This document shows positions 16,860 to 26,400 of a DNA stretch of 64,000 nucleotides, piece by piece. Where the stretch lies: the NCBI RefSeq assembly GCF_051027545.1, contig NZ_CP194902.1, positions 1,116,001 to 1,180,000 of the forward strand, written 5' to 3'. This stretch comes from Methylocaldum sp002005105. GTDB lineage: Bacteria > Pseudomonadota > Gammaproteobacteria > Methylococcales > Methylococcaceae. The notes under the pieces are model-generated. The model was not told where the DNA came from. It saw only the letters and a program-made list of their open reading frames with translations, and ran no database searches. The position numbers were made by a program, and so were the translations under genes. Each line of letters starts with the position of its first letter. Positions within the stretch are counted from its first letter, which is position 1.

Positions 16860-17896
16860 GCAGATTGATACATACCACCACATTCAGGCAATCCGGTGTC
16901 GGCTTGGTCGAGCTCATGGTGGCGCTGGTCTTGGGCTTGTTCGTCACCGCCGGCGTCACCAGCATGTTCGTCCAGAACAAGGGAAGTTATAACCAGGACG
17001 AGCGGAGCGCCCGGATGCAGGAAAACGCCCGCTATGCCCTACAGCTTCTGGCGCGCGATTTGTCGATGGCGGGCTTCTGGGGAGGGGTGGTCGGTTCCGG
17101 CAGTGATATCGATAGCTCAGGGCCCTCGACCGCGGGAACCGGGGCCGCCTGGGCCTATAACTTGGCATCGACGATCGATTATTTCGTACCTTCCGTAGCG
17201 GCGCCCGCTCCTACTTCTAGATTCGCTTGGTTCAGCGTCCCAAGCGGGTCAAGCTATAAATCCAATACTAATATTCTCGCCGTCAAGCATGTCTCCGGAG
17301 TCAATTATCAGAACCCCAGCACACCTCCTGCAGGCGTCTACGTCAGCACGGTGGGAGCCGGCGGCACTCTGGCGACACGGGACAGCGTTACCCAAACCCC
17401 CGCGGGAATGCAGGACTGGGAATATCAATCCCATATGTATTACATCGCCACCGACGATACCACGGGAGTTCCATGGCTGCGCCGGAAGCATCTTGTAAAT
17501 GGTGCGATGAGCGAGCAAGGCGAAGGGGAATTGGTAGAAGGAATCGAGTTTCTCTACGTCGAATTCGGTATCGATACCGACGGCGACGGCATTCCGAATC
17601 GGTATCTGTCCAACCCTTCCGCTACGCAGCTGCAAACCGCGGTTAGCGCACGCATCTCTTTGCTGGTCCGCAGCTCAGACCAGGATTTTTCCTCTCCCGC
17701 CGACGACAAGACCTATTTGCTCGTAGATGCGGATGGAGACGGCGCATACGACTCAGGTGTCGATGTGAGTGTCAATGGGATTCTTAACGGCGGCAATGCC
17801 TTCAACGATCACTATTACCGCCGGATGTACACAACCACTGTGCAACTACGAAATACCCAATACCAACTCCTTCTGCAAGGAGCGACCGCCTCATGA
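16856..17896 (+). CDS. pilW: Minor pilin PilW (cluster 1)
   Basis: 346 aa. The N-terminal VGLVELMVALVLGLFVTAGV is the pilin helix, followed by SYNQDERSARMQENARYALQ, a PilW hallmark, and LLARDLSMAGFWGG. PilW helps initiate pilus assembly at the inner membrane. A run DTDGDGIPNRY and DADGDGAYDSG look like calcium-type loops. Coupled by 4-bp overlaps to pilV before and pilX after. Confidence 0.9.
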   Translation: MSRLIHTTTFRQSGVGLVELMVALVLGLFVTAGVTSMFVQNKGSYNQDERSARMQENARYALQLLARDLSMAGFWGGVVGSGSDIDSSGPSTAGTGAAWAYNLASTIDYFVPSVAAPAPTSRFAWFSVPSGSSYKSNTNILAVKHVSGVNYQNPSTPPAGVYVSTVGAGGTLATRDSVTQTPAGMQDWEYQSHMYYIATDDTTGVPWLRRKHLVNGAMSEQGEGELVEGIEFLYVEFGIDTDGDGIPNRYLSNPSATQLQTAVSARISLLVRSSDQDFSSPADDKTYLLVDADGDGAYDSGVDVSVNGILNGGNAFNDHYYRRMYTTTVQLRNTQYQLLLQGATAS

Positions 17897-18408
17897 AGCA
17901 CTTCAGTAATCTTCACATTCAGAGGGGCGCCGCTTTAGTGGTGTCGCTGCTGATTCTCCTGGTGGTGACGATCGTCGGATTGGCCGGGATGCGGACGAGC
18001 ACTCAAGAGCTGCGTATGGCCAGTAATGCCGAAGATAAAGAGACGGCATTTCAACAAGCACAAGCGGCTATCGATTACCTCGTCAATAATCCGGATCTGC
18101 TCCCGGTCATCGGCAATGTCGGTTATGCCCTCTGTACGGCAAACCAAACCAAGGCGGACGGAACGGCTTGCGACCAAACCAACATCGATCTTCCTGCTCC
18201 GCCATTCGACGACAGCGCCACGGGTACCAGCAGATTACGACTTACTCGCCAGAATCCTGGTACCGGTTTGCCGCCCCGCCTTTTGGCTACCAGCTCGGCC
18301 ATGTTCGCATCGGCTTATTACCTGGGGGAAAGCCAATACGATGCTACAGGCGTCGGACGCGGCGCGGCCGGTTTGGGCGCCGGACTGATGCGGATCATAC
18401 CCAAATGA
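17893..18408 (+). CDS. pilX: Minor pilin PilX (cluster 1)
   Basis: 171 aa. The N-terminal segment RGAALVVSLLILLVVTIVGL plus AGMRTSTQELRMASNAED and KETAFQQAQAAIDYL is the PilX N-terminal domain. Unlike true prepilins it lacks the FTLIE start. 4-bp overlaps connect it with pilW and pilY1. Confidence 0.88.
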   Translation: MKHFSNLHIQRGAALVVSLLILLVVTIVGLAGMRTSTQELRMASNAEDKETAFQQAQAAIDYLVNNPDLLPVIGNVGYALCTANQTKADGTACDQTNIDLPAPPFDDSATGTSRLRLTRQNPGTGLPPRLLATSSAMFASAYYLGESQYDATGVGRGAAGLGAGLMRIIPK

Positions 18409-21400
18409 AAAAGAACTCGCGGAGTGCATCCATGAAACTCGCAACAGTCTTGGTCTCCTCTCTGATTGCCATTTTGAGTCTGCAACCCGCTCATGGCGAG
18501 GACACCGACATTTATCTGAACTCAGCCAGCACCGAGGGCGGAAGTCCCATGGTGATGTTTGCTCTAGATTACCGCTCGAATTTGGGGTCGACGGTTTGTC
18601 AGGGCAGCGAGTGCAACAGTCTCCGCTCGGCCGTATCGCCGAGCACGGGAACGACTTATCTTCCCGCTAGCGGCACCGTCAGTTTTTTCGAGCTGTTGCG
18701 GGCTGTCTTGAGAAAAGTGACGGACGATCTGGCGCCGCAGCTCACCGGCGTGAAGTTCGGACTCATGATCAACCATAACAACAATAACAATTGCGAAGGC
18801 CCCAACAGAACCGGTTGCAGTAACGGCGGCTATATGATGCTGGGTTTCGATACCGGCACAAGCCGTCTGCACAACAAGCTTGCTCAAATCCCGGTGCCGC
18901 AAGGCAATCTTGCCCATTCGTTTCAGGGAAAGGAGCTTTATTTCGAGCTGTTCCGCTATTTGACGGGCCAGGATATCTATAACGGCCATAATGGCTGGAC
19001 CGATTACGACACGAACAACCAGCAAAACTTGCCCGTTGATAATCCCGACATCAGTTGGGATACCTCCATAGAAACGGGAAACCGCTACACTAGCCCTTTG
19101 TCCGGGACCCAATGCAGTAAGATTTTCGTCATCAACATCATGTTCCAGGTGTCCCAGCAGGATTCCGATTCGGATCTGGCGATCAGGGAGACCAAGGCCA
19201 ACGGCGGCATGAACCAGCTGAACATCACCGGCACTAACAACAACTTCTCGACCGTGATCCGCTTTATGCGCGATGCTGATTTGGCGGATGGAACTTGGGG
19301 ACAACACAATCCGGATCTGGAAGACGTCCAAAATGTCACTTCCTTTTTCTTCGTCGATCAGACCAAGGTCAACACAACTACCAACGGTTATGCGTCGGCC
19401 GGCGGTACGAATGCGGCGCTGCCTTTGAGCAGCAATCCCGATGATCTGGTCAAGCAGTTTAAAGATGTTTTTGAGCAAATTTTGAGCATCAGCACGACCT
19501 TCGTATCCGCCGCCGTTCCGGTCAATGTCTTCAACCGTACCGAAACGCTCGAAAATGTGTTTTATGCCTTGTTCCAGCCGGAAGGTACCCCCCGCTGGAA
19601 CGGCAATCTCAAACGTCTGAAACTGGCGGTTGACGAGAGCACCGGAAATTTGCTGGTTCTCGATCAGAACGACAACGAGGCCATTTCGGCGACCGACGGT
19701 CGGATCAAGAACGAAGCTCTGACCTTTTGGACCAGTGCCGGTGGCGCGGACGTCGTAGCGGCCGATACGGAGATTGGTGAAGTTTCAGGCAAGGATGGCC
19801 GTAGCGTCTCGCGTGGTGGCGCCGGACAAAAAATTCCCGGTTTTCTGGGCGGCAGTCCAGGCACTAGCAATACATCCGGCGCCCGAAAGCTTTTTACCGA
19901 GCCGGACAGCTATACAAACGGAACGCCCACCGCATTCCGCGCGCTGAACGCGGATGATGCGACGACGGCTGGCGTCTCCGTAATCTGGGACAAGCTTAAA
20001 CTTAGGGGCGCGAACAAGTCGACATCCTGTTCTCCTTCGACGGATTGCTGGACCACCGCCGCCAGCTACGCGACCGCCTCCGCGACGGATCAAACCATGG
20101 CGATCGATCTTCTCAAGTTCGCCCGCGGACTCGACCCGTTCGACCTGGACGCCGACGGGAGCATCTCGGACGTGCATCCATGGGCTACGCCGAGCGCTAC
20201 GCCGAGCGGCCAGAGCCCCCAAAAGCCCTGGCTGATGGCCGATCCCTTGCATTCGAAGCCGACACCCATCAATTACGGCGCGCGAACGGCGGCGGGCTAT
20301 TCGAACACGGTGCAGGATGTGCGTATTCTCTTGGCGGGCAACGACGGCTATCTGCATATGTTCCGCAACTCGACCTCCGGCAGTTCGCCCGAAGTGCCGA
20401 GCGGCGTGGAGGATTGGGCTTTTATGCCGAGGTCTCTGATCGGCAACCTCAAACTTTTAGCGGAGAATGCAGATGCTACGCCGCATGTGTATGGGCTAGA
20501 TGGTAAGGCCGCCGTCTATATGAAGGACACCGACGGCGACGGTACGATCGAATCGGGAGAAAAGGTCTGGGCCTACATAGGTATGCGGCGCGGCGGCAAG
20601 GCTTATTACGCTTTGGACATCAGCGACCCGGACGATCCCAAAATGCTGTGGTCGATTTCCAAAACCAGCGGCGGTAATTTCGACGACTTGGGATGGACCT
20701 TCTCCGATCCGGTTGTAGGCAGCTTGAACTGGGGAAGCGGCGAGAAGCCCGTCGTGATCTTCGCGGGCGGGTACGACGCCAATAAAGACACCCGAAGCGG
20801 CGCCGATTCCAATAATGCCGCAACCGGCACCAACGATAGCGAGGGCAACGCGATCTATATCGTCGATGCCGAAACCGGAGCTCTGGTGTGGAAAGCGGCC
20901 AAAACGTGCGGAAGCATTCCGGCGACCCAATGCAGAGCGCACGCCGATCTTCTGGACAGCATACCCTCCAGCGTAACCGCCGTAGATACAGACAGCGACG
21001 GGCTGACCGATAGAATCCTGGTTGGCGATACCGGCGGTGTGATATGGCGTGCGGATTTGATTGCTCCCCCCCCTCCGGATCCTGAAGTCGATCCACCGGT
21101 TTACCTCGATAAGCGTGCGGAATGGACGATATCACCCATTCTTTCCGTTGGACGGCATGCAGGGCAAGCCGACCGCCGGTTCTTCCACAGACCAGATTTC
21201 GTTCAGGCAAAAGACAATACCGGAACCTTTGACGCTGTAATCATTGGTTCCGGAGACCGCGAACATCCGCTGGACACAAATATTCAGAATCAGTTTTACA
21301 TGTTCAAGGACCGTAACACGCTCACTGGAAATCCTCCGTCTACCACAAAACAGGTGAGCAATCTCGACAATTTGACCGACACGGCGGCGACGGCGAGCAA

Positions 21401-21818
21401 TGCGTGTAACTGTGGGTGGTATATCAATCTTGGACTTGGCGCGGACGGTGGCGAAAAGTCTCTGGCTTCACCGTTGACGTTCTTCGGAAAAATATTCTTC
21501 AGCACTTATGTGCCCGTGGGGGATTCTGGGGAAGACGACAACCTGACGTGCGGACCGGCGGAGGGCAAAGCCTATACTTATGTCGTAAATCTGTTTACTG
21601 CGGCTGGCGTTTACGACTTCGACACCAGCAATGATTCCAACGGTGAAACGAAGGAGCGTTCTGTCGATACCGGATCGGGCATCCCCAGCGATCCGATCTA
21701 CATGTCATTGGGCGGAAAACAATTTATTACTCCAGGGAATATCCCACCGGAAGAAGAGTTCAGGCATCCCTTGGAAAGCAGGGCGATTTGGAAAACATTC
21801 TGGTATGAGAAGGAATGA
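18405..21818 (+). CDS. pilY1: PilY1-type pilus tip adhesin (cluster 1)
   Basis: 1137 aa from the ATG at 18405, overlapping pilX by 4 bp (an ATG at 18432 is an alternative). Signal peptide MKLATVLVSSLIAILSL, cut after QPAHG. The C-terminal half is the PilY1 beta-propeller, with AGNDGYLHMFRNS, GLDGKAAVYMKD and a calcium loop DTDGDGTIESGEK at about residue 707, then YYALDISDPDDPKMLW and WRADLIAPPPPDPEVD. The N-terminal half (MVMFALDYRSNLGSTVC) has no metal-ion-dependent adhesion motif, unlike the second PilY1 at 23500. Exported, expected at the pilus tip and cell surface. Confidence 0.9.
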   Translation: MKKNSRSASMKLATVLVSSLIAILSLQPAHGEDTDIYLNSASTEGGSPMVMFALDYRSNLGSTVCQGSECNSLRSAVSPSTGTTYLPASGTVSFFELLRAVLRKVTDDLAPQLTGVKFGLMINHNNNNNCEGPNRTGCSNGGYMMLGFDTGTSRLHNKLAQIPVPQGNLAHSFQGKELYFELFRYLTGQDIYNGHNGWTDYDTNNQQNLPVDNPDISWDTSIETGNRYTSPLSGTQCSKIFVINIMFQVSQQDSDSDLAIRETKANGGMNQLNITGTNNNFSTVIRFMRDADLADGTWGQHNPDLEDVQNVTSFFFVDQTKVNTTTNGYASAGGTNAALPLSSNPDDLVKQFKDVFEQILSISTTFVSAAVPVNVFNRTETLENVFYALFQPEGTPRWNGNLKRLKLAVDESTGNLLVLDQNDNEAISATDGRIKNEALTFWTSAGGADVVAADTEIGEVSGKDGRSVSRGGAGQKIPGFLGGSPGTSNTSGARKLFTEPDSYTNGTPTAFRALNADDATTAGVSVIWDKLKLRGANKSTSCSPSTDCWTTAASYATASATDQTMAIDLLKFARGLDPFDLDADGSISDVHPWATPSATPSGQSPQKPWLMADPLHSKPTPINYGARTAAGYSNTVQDVRILLAGNDGYLHMFRNSTSGSSPEVPSGVEDWAFMPRSLIGNLKLLAENADATPHVYGLDGKAAVYMKDTDGDGTIESGEKVWAYIGMRRGGKAYYALDISDPDDPKMLWSISKTSGGNFDDLGWTFSDPVVGSLNWGSGEKPVVIFAGGYDANKDTRSGADSNNAATGTNDSEGNAIYIVDAETGALVWKAAKTCGSIPATQCRAHADLLDSIPSSVTAVDTDSDGLTDRILVGDTGGVIWRADLIAPPPPDPEVDPPVYLDKRAEWTISPILSVGRHAGQADRRFFHRPDFVQAKDNTGTFDAVIIGSGDREHPLDTNIQNQFYMFKDRNTLTGNPPSTTKQVSNLDNLTDTAATASNACNCGWYINLGLGADGGEKSLASPLTFFGKIFFSTYVPVGDSGEDDNLTCGPAEGKAYTYVVNLFTAAGVYDFDTSNDSNGETKERSVDTGSGIPSDPIYMSLGGKQFITPGNIPPEEEFRHPLESRAIWKTFWYEKE

Positions 21819-21828
21819 GAGATCGATC

Positions 21829-22266
21829 ATGACGATGCAAGGTATTCGAAAAATTCGGGGTTTTACCCTGATGGAATTGATGATCGCGGTTGCCGTGGTA
21901 GGAATACTGGCGGCGGTCGCTTTTCCCAGCTATCAAAGCCAAGTAATTAAAACTCGGCGCTCGGACGGCAAAGCCGCTTTGATGGCCGCCGCCGCCAAGC
22001 AGGAACAGTACTATCTGGACAATAAAACTTATGCCAACTCTATGACGGCACTCGGCTATGCCGCTAACCCGGCAAATTCTCAAGAAGGTTATTACCAGAT
22101 CAGCATCGCTGCCGCTACGGCGGCATGCCCGATCGCGACATGCTTTTCACTAACGGCGACTGGACAAGGCAGCCAGCAAAGCGATGGCGTTTGCGGCAAT
22201 CTAACGTTAAGCAGTTCGGGAGCTAAGGGAATTACAGGAACCGGAACCGTTGCTAACTGCTGGTGA
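21829..22266 (+). CDS. pilE: PilE-like pilin (cluster 1)
   Basis: 145 aa. Leader MTMQGIRKIRG is cleaved before FTLMELMIAVAVVGILAAVA, with Glu5 in place. The body RRSDGKAALMAAAAKQEQYY is typical PilE and the C-terminal GVCGNLTLSSSGAKG loop carries the paired-Cys D-region, ending TVANCW. A GAGAGATCG stretch before the ATG may aid binding. Last gene of cluster 1. Confidence 0.92.
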   Translation: MTMQGIRKIRGFTLMELMIAVAVVGILAAVAFPSYQSQVIKTRRSDGKAALMAAAAKQEQYYLDNKTYANSMTALGYAANPANSQEGYYQISIAAATAACPIATCFSLTATGQGSQQSDGVCGNLTLSSSGAKGITGTGTVANCW

Positions 22267-22710
22267 TCCGCTGCAGACATCAGCCCAGTAATTCGTAGGG
22301 GGTAGCCGATGCTTCAGCGTAACCTATCCATTTCCTAAACCGAATATTTCGCTAAGTATATCTGCACAGCCGCTAAACTCTCATAAATCAGATTAGAGAA
22401 GTAGATTTTGTGGGAGCCGTGTCCCGATGCCAAAGTCAGCTTGCCGCAGCGCGATGGAATCAGGACGCTTCGGGCGCTGGATGATTGAAGCTAGTTTCCG
22501 GACGGGGTGATCAGTTCCGGCAGTCGATTGGCTCCTCCCATTCTCCAAGCCCGTGGCGAATGGGCCGAACAACGCGCGTGGTCGAAGTCTAACTGCCCGA
22601 TGACTCTACGCTGGTGTTGCGATTACCGCGACCTCAACGACTATTACCGGCTGCGCCATGATCGGGGATGCAAACGGTTCTTGGCAAAGCGAGTGAGCTG
22701 CCCAGTGGAG
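22267..22710. other. Gap between the two convergent pilin operons, left part
   Basis: No supported gene. No good terminator hairpin was found for either operon; the frames listed across 22507-22934 are shadows or repeat translations. Confidence 0.4.
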
Positions 22711-22880
22711 TAGGTCGGCAATCCATTGCCGACGAAGCCGCTTCCCGGGCCGTTGCGTCGGGAAAGGATTCCCAACCCACTATCTACTATCCCCTGGACC
22801 GCTACGCCAAACCGGAAGATGCACTGAGGAATTGGCCGTTTCACAGACAACTTCGTCGGCAACGAATTGCCGACGACTAC
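22711..22880. repeat. REP cluster between convergent pilin operons
   Basis: TAGGTCGGCAATCCATTGCC at 22711 starts a C-type REP. A degenerate G-type copy follows (22757-22773), then a diverged GTCGGCAA-CGAA-TTGCCGAC at about 22856-22875. Located exactly where the two transcripts would collide, so it may help terminate them. Confidence 0.75.
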
Positions 22881-23034
22881 TCATCTCAGCGTCCATTAGA
22901 GGGCGCGGGGCGGCTTCTGAGTGAACGCCGGTGAACAGTGGTGAGAAACGCTGTAAATTTTACGCCTGATTGGCAAATTGCTCACAATTGTAAAGAGTCG
23001 GTAGTAAAACCTTCAGAGAGCTGCCTGTTCAGGG

Positions 23035-23487
23035 TCAATTCCAACATTCGCTGACAGTTTTCGATGCGCCCGTAAGTCCCTTCTGTCCAAGCTGATTCAG
23101 CGTGAACGAACCGCATGCGTCACCGTCCATGGTGCTGCCGCTTGCCGGAGCTGCTGTCAAAGTAAATGTTGTTGCACCAGCAGCAACGGTGATGTTGTAT
23201 TTCGCAGTTCCATTCCGTGGAGATTGAATTACCGGCAACATCGGGTTTCCGTCGTTCGCATCGCCGCAAATTCGATCAGTACCGGAATTGTAGCAATTCG
23301 CTTCCGTGAACAGACGTTCGAGAAACTGCGCATCTTCCAGCAAGTCAGACTTTGCTTCGGATCGGGCCGCACGTTTGACATATTCTTGATAGCCTGGCAG
23401 AGCGATGGCTGCCAAGATACCCACTATAGCCACGGTGATCATCAGTTCGATCAGCGTGAACCCTCTTGGCGTCGTCTGGGAGTTCAT
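23035..23487 (-). CDS. pilE: PilE-like pilin (cluster 2)
   Basis: 150 aa. Leader MNSQTTPRG is cleaved before FTLIELMITVAIVGILAAIA. The body has RSEAKSDLLEDAQFLERLFT and a C-terminal Cys pair (DACGSFTLNQLGQKGLTG, ending SECWN). Related to but clearly distinct from the cluster 1 pilin at 21829. It lies 12 bp after the pilY1 stop on the minus strand, last in its operon. Confidence 0.92.
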   Translation of the reverse strand: MNSQTTPRGFTLIELMITVAIVGILAAIALPGYQEYVKRAARSEAKSDLLEDAQFLERLFTEANCYNSGTDRICGDANDGNPMLPVIQSPRNGTAKYNITVAAGATTFTLTAAPASGSTMDGDACGSFTLNQLGQKGLTGASKTVSECWN

Positions 23488-23499
23488 CTCGCGTTACTC

Positions 23500-26400
23500 C
23501 TATTGGATTTGCATCCAATATTTCCGTTCTATGCTCCCGCTGCCGCCACCTTCGTCATCTAAAGGCCCCCGATTCTTGATGCTCATGATATTGCCCGTGG
23601 TGCCTGATAATTCCTTATATGCCACGCCGGGAGTCTCGCTCTGTAGCCATGTCGGGGTTTCGGCAATGCCTACCGTCGACTTTATCCCCGACGAAACATT
23701 GCCGCTAGCCAGTTTATCCGCGTCATCAAAAACATTGTCTGCATTGAAGTCGAAGTTAGAAATACTGGTGCGCCCACCGGTGACCGCGTCGAGTTCCATG
23801 AGCCAACTGTCTCCCCCGGAAACGCAGGGATCAGAGGACGGGATGACGGTAACGAAGATGATGCGATCGTGCTTCAGCAAAGCTCGTGAAATCACGCGCT
23901 CGCCGGCGGCGCCGCTAGGCGGCACCAGATCGAGATACCAGCCGCGCTTGCTGCCCCAATCTACTGTGTTGTTGCTGGTTTCTCTTTGGCCGAAGCCGAA
24001 TTCCGTTGTTTCGGTGGTGATTGTTTGAGCTTGTATATGATCGTTATCCCGGGGCACTGTTCCAATCTCATTGGGTTTGTCCCAAATGGCATAAAAGCTT
24101 TGCACTTCGATATTGGACGGGTCGGTGGCTGTGAGATAGCGCCCTGTTCCGAAGTAGATCAGCACACCGCCGTTCGGGTGGTTGCCGATTACGGGCTGAA
24201 CCGTAATCGGTTGAACCTCGCCGTTTGCATTAGTCGCGGTGAACAGAGGATTTCCGCCGTTGGCCAGCGTTAAAGCGCTCAGGTCGAATTTCCAGAGGTT
24301 GCCCTGCAAATCGCCGGCGTAGGCATAATCGATGATTTTGTCGTTGTTGGCATCGTACAAAACCGGGGTGGAGAGACCGTTGCTGGTGCTGTCGCCTGCG
24401 GCAATCTTTGCGATCTGAGACCCATTACTCAGATTCACCACGTACAGAAAGGCCTTGTCCGAGGCGCTGTTGTAACCGTTGCCGAAAATAGCCGCCCATT
24501 GACCGTTATTTAGTCTGGCGATCTGTGGCTGACTGAAGGTATAACCCAAATCGGTCGCATCCGAGTATTCCCACAGCACGTTACTGGCGTTAAAGCCGTC
24601 AGGATCGCTGATATCCAGAGCGTAGATCGATTTACCCCCAGCGCCAAGTCCTCCAACCAATACGGTTTTCCAATCGCCTGACAAGTAGGCATCACTTACC
24701 TGAGGCGAACCGTCTACAAAATATTTATGTGTATAGGCCGGGTTAGTGAGCTTGCTGAGATTGTCGTAAACTCCCGCTGGAACATAAGCGAATAGTTCCT
24801 TGCCGGAATCGGCGCTCCCGACATCAGCTCGGAAAGCGTGCAGCATGCCGTCGTTTGCACCTACGTATACGGCCGGGGTGCGCGACGATTTACCGCTTAC
24901 AAATGCTGAATATGAGGATCTTTCCGGTTCCGCCAACGCCGATGTGCCTTCGCTATAACCGTAGTCCTCTGCTTTTACGAAAGCCGGATCGGAATCGATG
25001 ATGTCGCCCAGCCACCATTCGACATTGACCGATTCGCTCCGATTGCCGTCCCCGTCCGAATCGGCGATATCGACAATGCTTGCTACCCGATTCCGAAAGG
25101 CACCGCCATTCCGTTGCTCGTCGCTATGGCTGCCCCGCAGCCAATTAAGCCGATCGCTACAGAGATTGTCCACCACCCCGCTGGAGTCAGTATCCAGAAC
25201 CGCCTTCTGTGAGGCGCTAAGGTTGGTACAGTCGCTGAAGCTTTGGCCTGAAGCACCGGTCCAGGTGAAGATGTTCCGGGAACCCGGAGCGGGAATTGTG
25301 GCGGCATCCCAATAGGGCGAACCGACACTGCCGTCGCCCTGTACCGGATAGGCGATGAGCTGGCCATGCCAATCCCTAGTGTCGAAGCGGGCTTGGAAAA
25401 GTACGGCACCGCTTTGAATGCTGGTGGAATTTGCGGCCAGTGCCGCGAAAGAAGGATTTGCTGCTGTAACGGCATTCACGACCGAATTGAATGCATCCAC
25501 GACATCCTGAGCGTTCTCCGCGCTGAAGAACTCTCCCCGACTGCTAATGGCGGCATGCCACAAATCGTATACTTTGCGCTGCTGATTCAGGTCGCTCGGA
25601 GGACAAGATTCGCTGGTCTGAGTGTAAGGCCAACAATAGGGTGAGCCGGAACTCGAGCTCGTTGGAGGATTGGGGCAGCTAGCACCCTCGGCCAATTTGG
25701 AATAGTCCCCAGCGAAGGTGCTGCCGCCCCATATCGGGTACGTTCCCGTGCCGGATACCGGGGTGCCGCTCATCGTCGTACCCAAGCCGAGTCCAATGAT
25801 GAAGGTATTCAGGTGCTGCCAAGTCGCCGGATCATTCTTGGGGTTGAGCCACTGAGCCGCCGCATCGCCGGAAAGATCTTTGAAACTCGCGGGGACATTA
25901 TTATCTAGACCTGACTGAAGATCGGTAACCCAATACTTGAACGCGATATCCGCCAGATTGTTGCTTTGGTAATCCCTGTAAGGGGGGCCCGGGGTCCAGC
26001 TCGAAGTGGTTCCACCGCCCGAGGTCGGCATGGGTTCGGGCAAGGTAACCCCGGAGCTGTTCAAGTCGCCGACGGTTACCGAATCTCCGCACCACCCTCC
26101 ATCGGTCATCAACAGATGGACGTTTCGACGGCAGGCATCATAACCTCTTACCGTTCCGTCAGGATTGAGAGGCTTGTCCCGGATTTGCGGGTCGTCTGCC
26201 AAAGGATGGTTGATGTTGATGGCTCCCGTAAAGTAATCACCGGCACGGACGGCGGCTGTACGCAAATAAGTGCTTCCAGCAACCGGAAAACGGGCAAGCC
26301 AGTCGTAAAGCTCCTGCTTATGAGTCTTCCCATTCGGGAGCGTAGCGTTCAATCGTCGAATTCGATTGTCTGTGGTGCTGCCATCCCACCCCTCGCAATT

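Noticed and set aside
24510..24695. Small frames inside the cluster 2 pilY1 gene
   Set aside because: All lie within a continuous 1340-codon gene and lack independent support.
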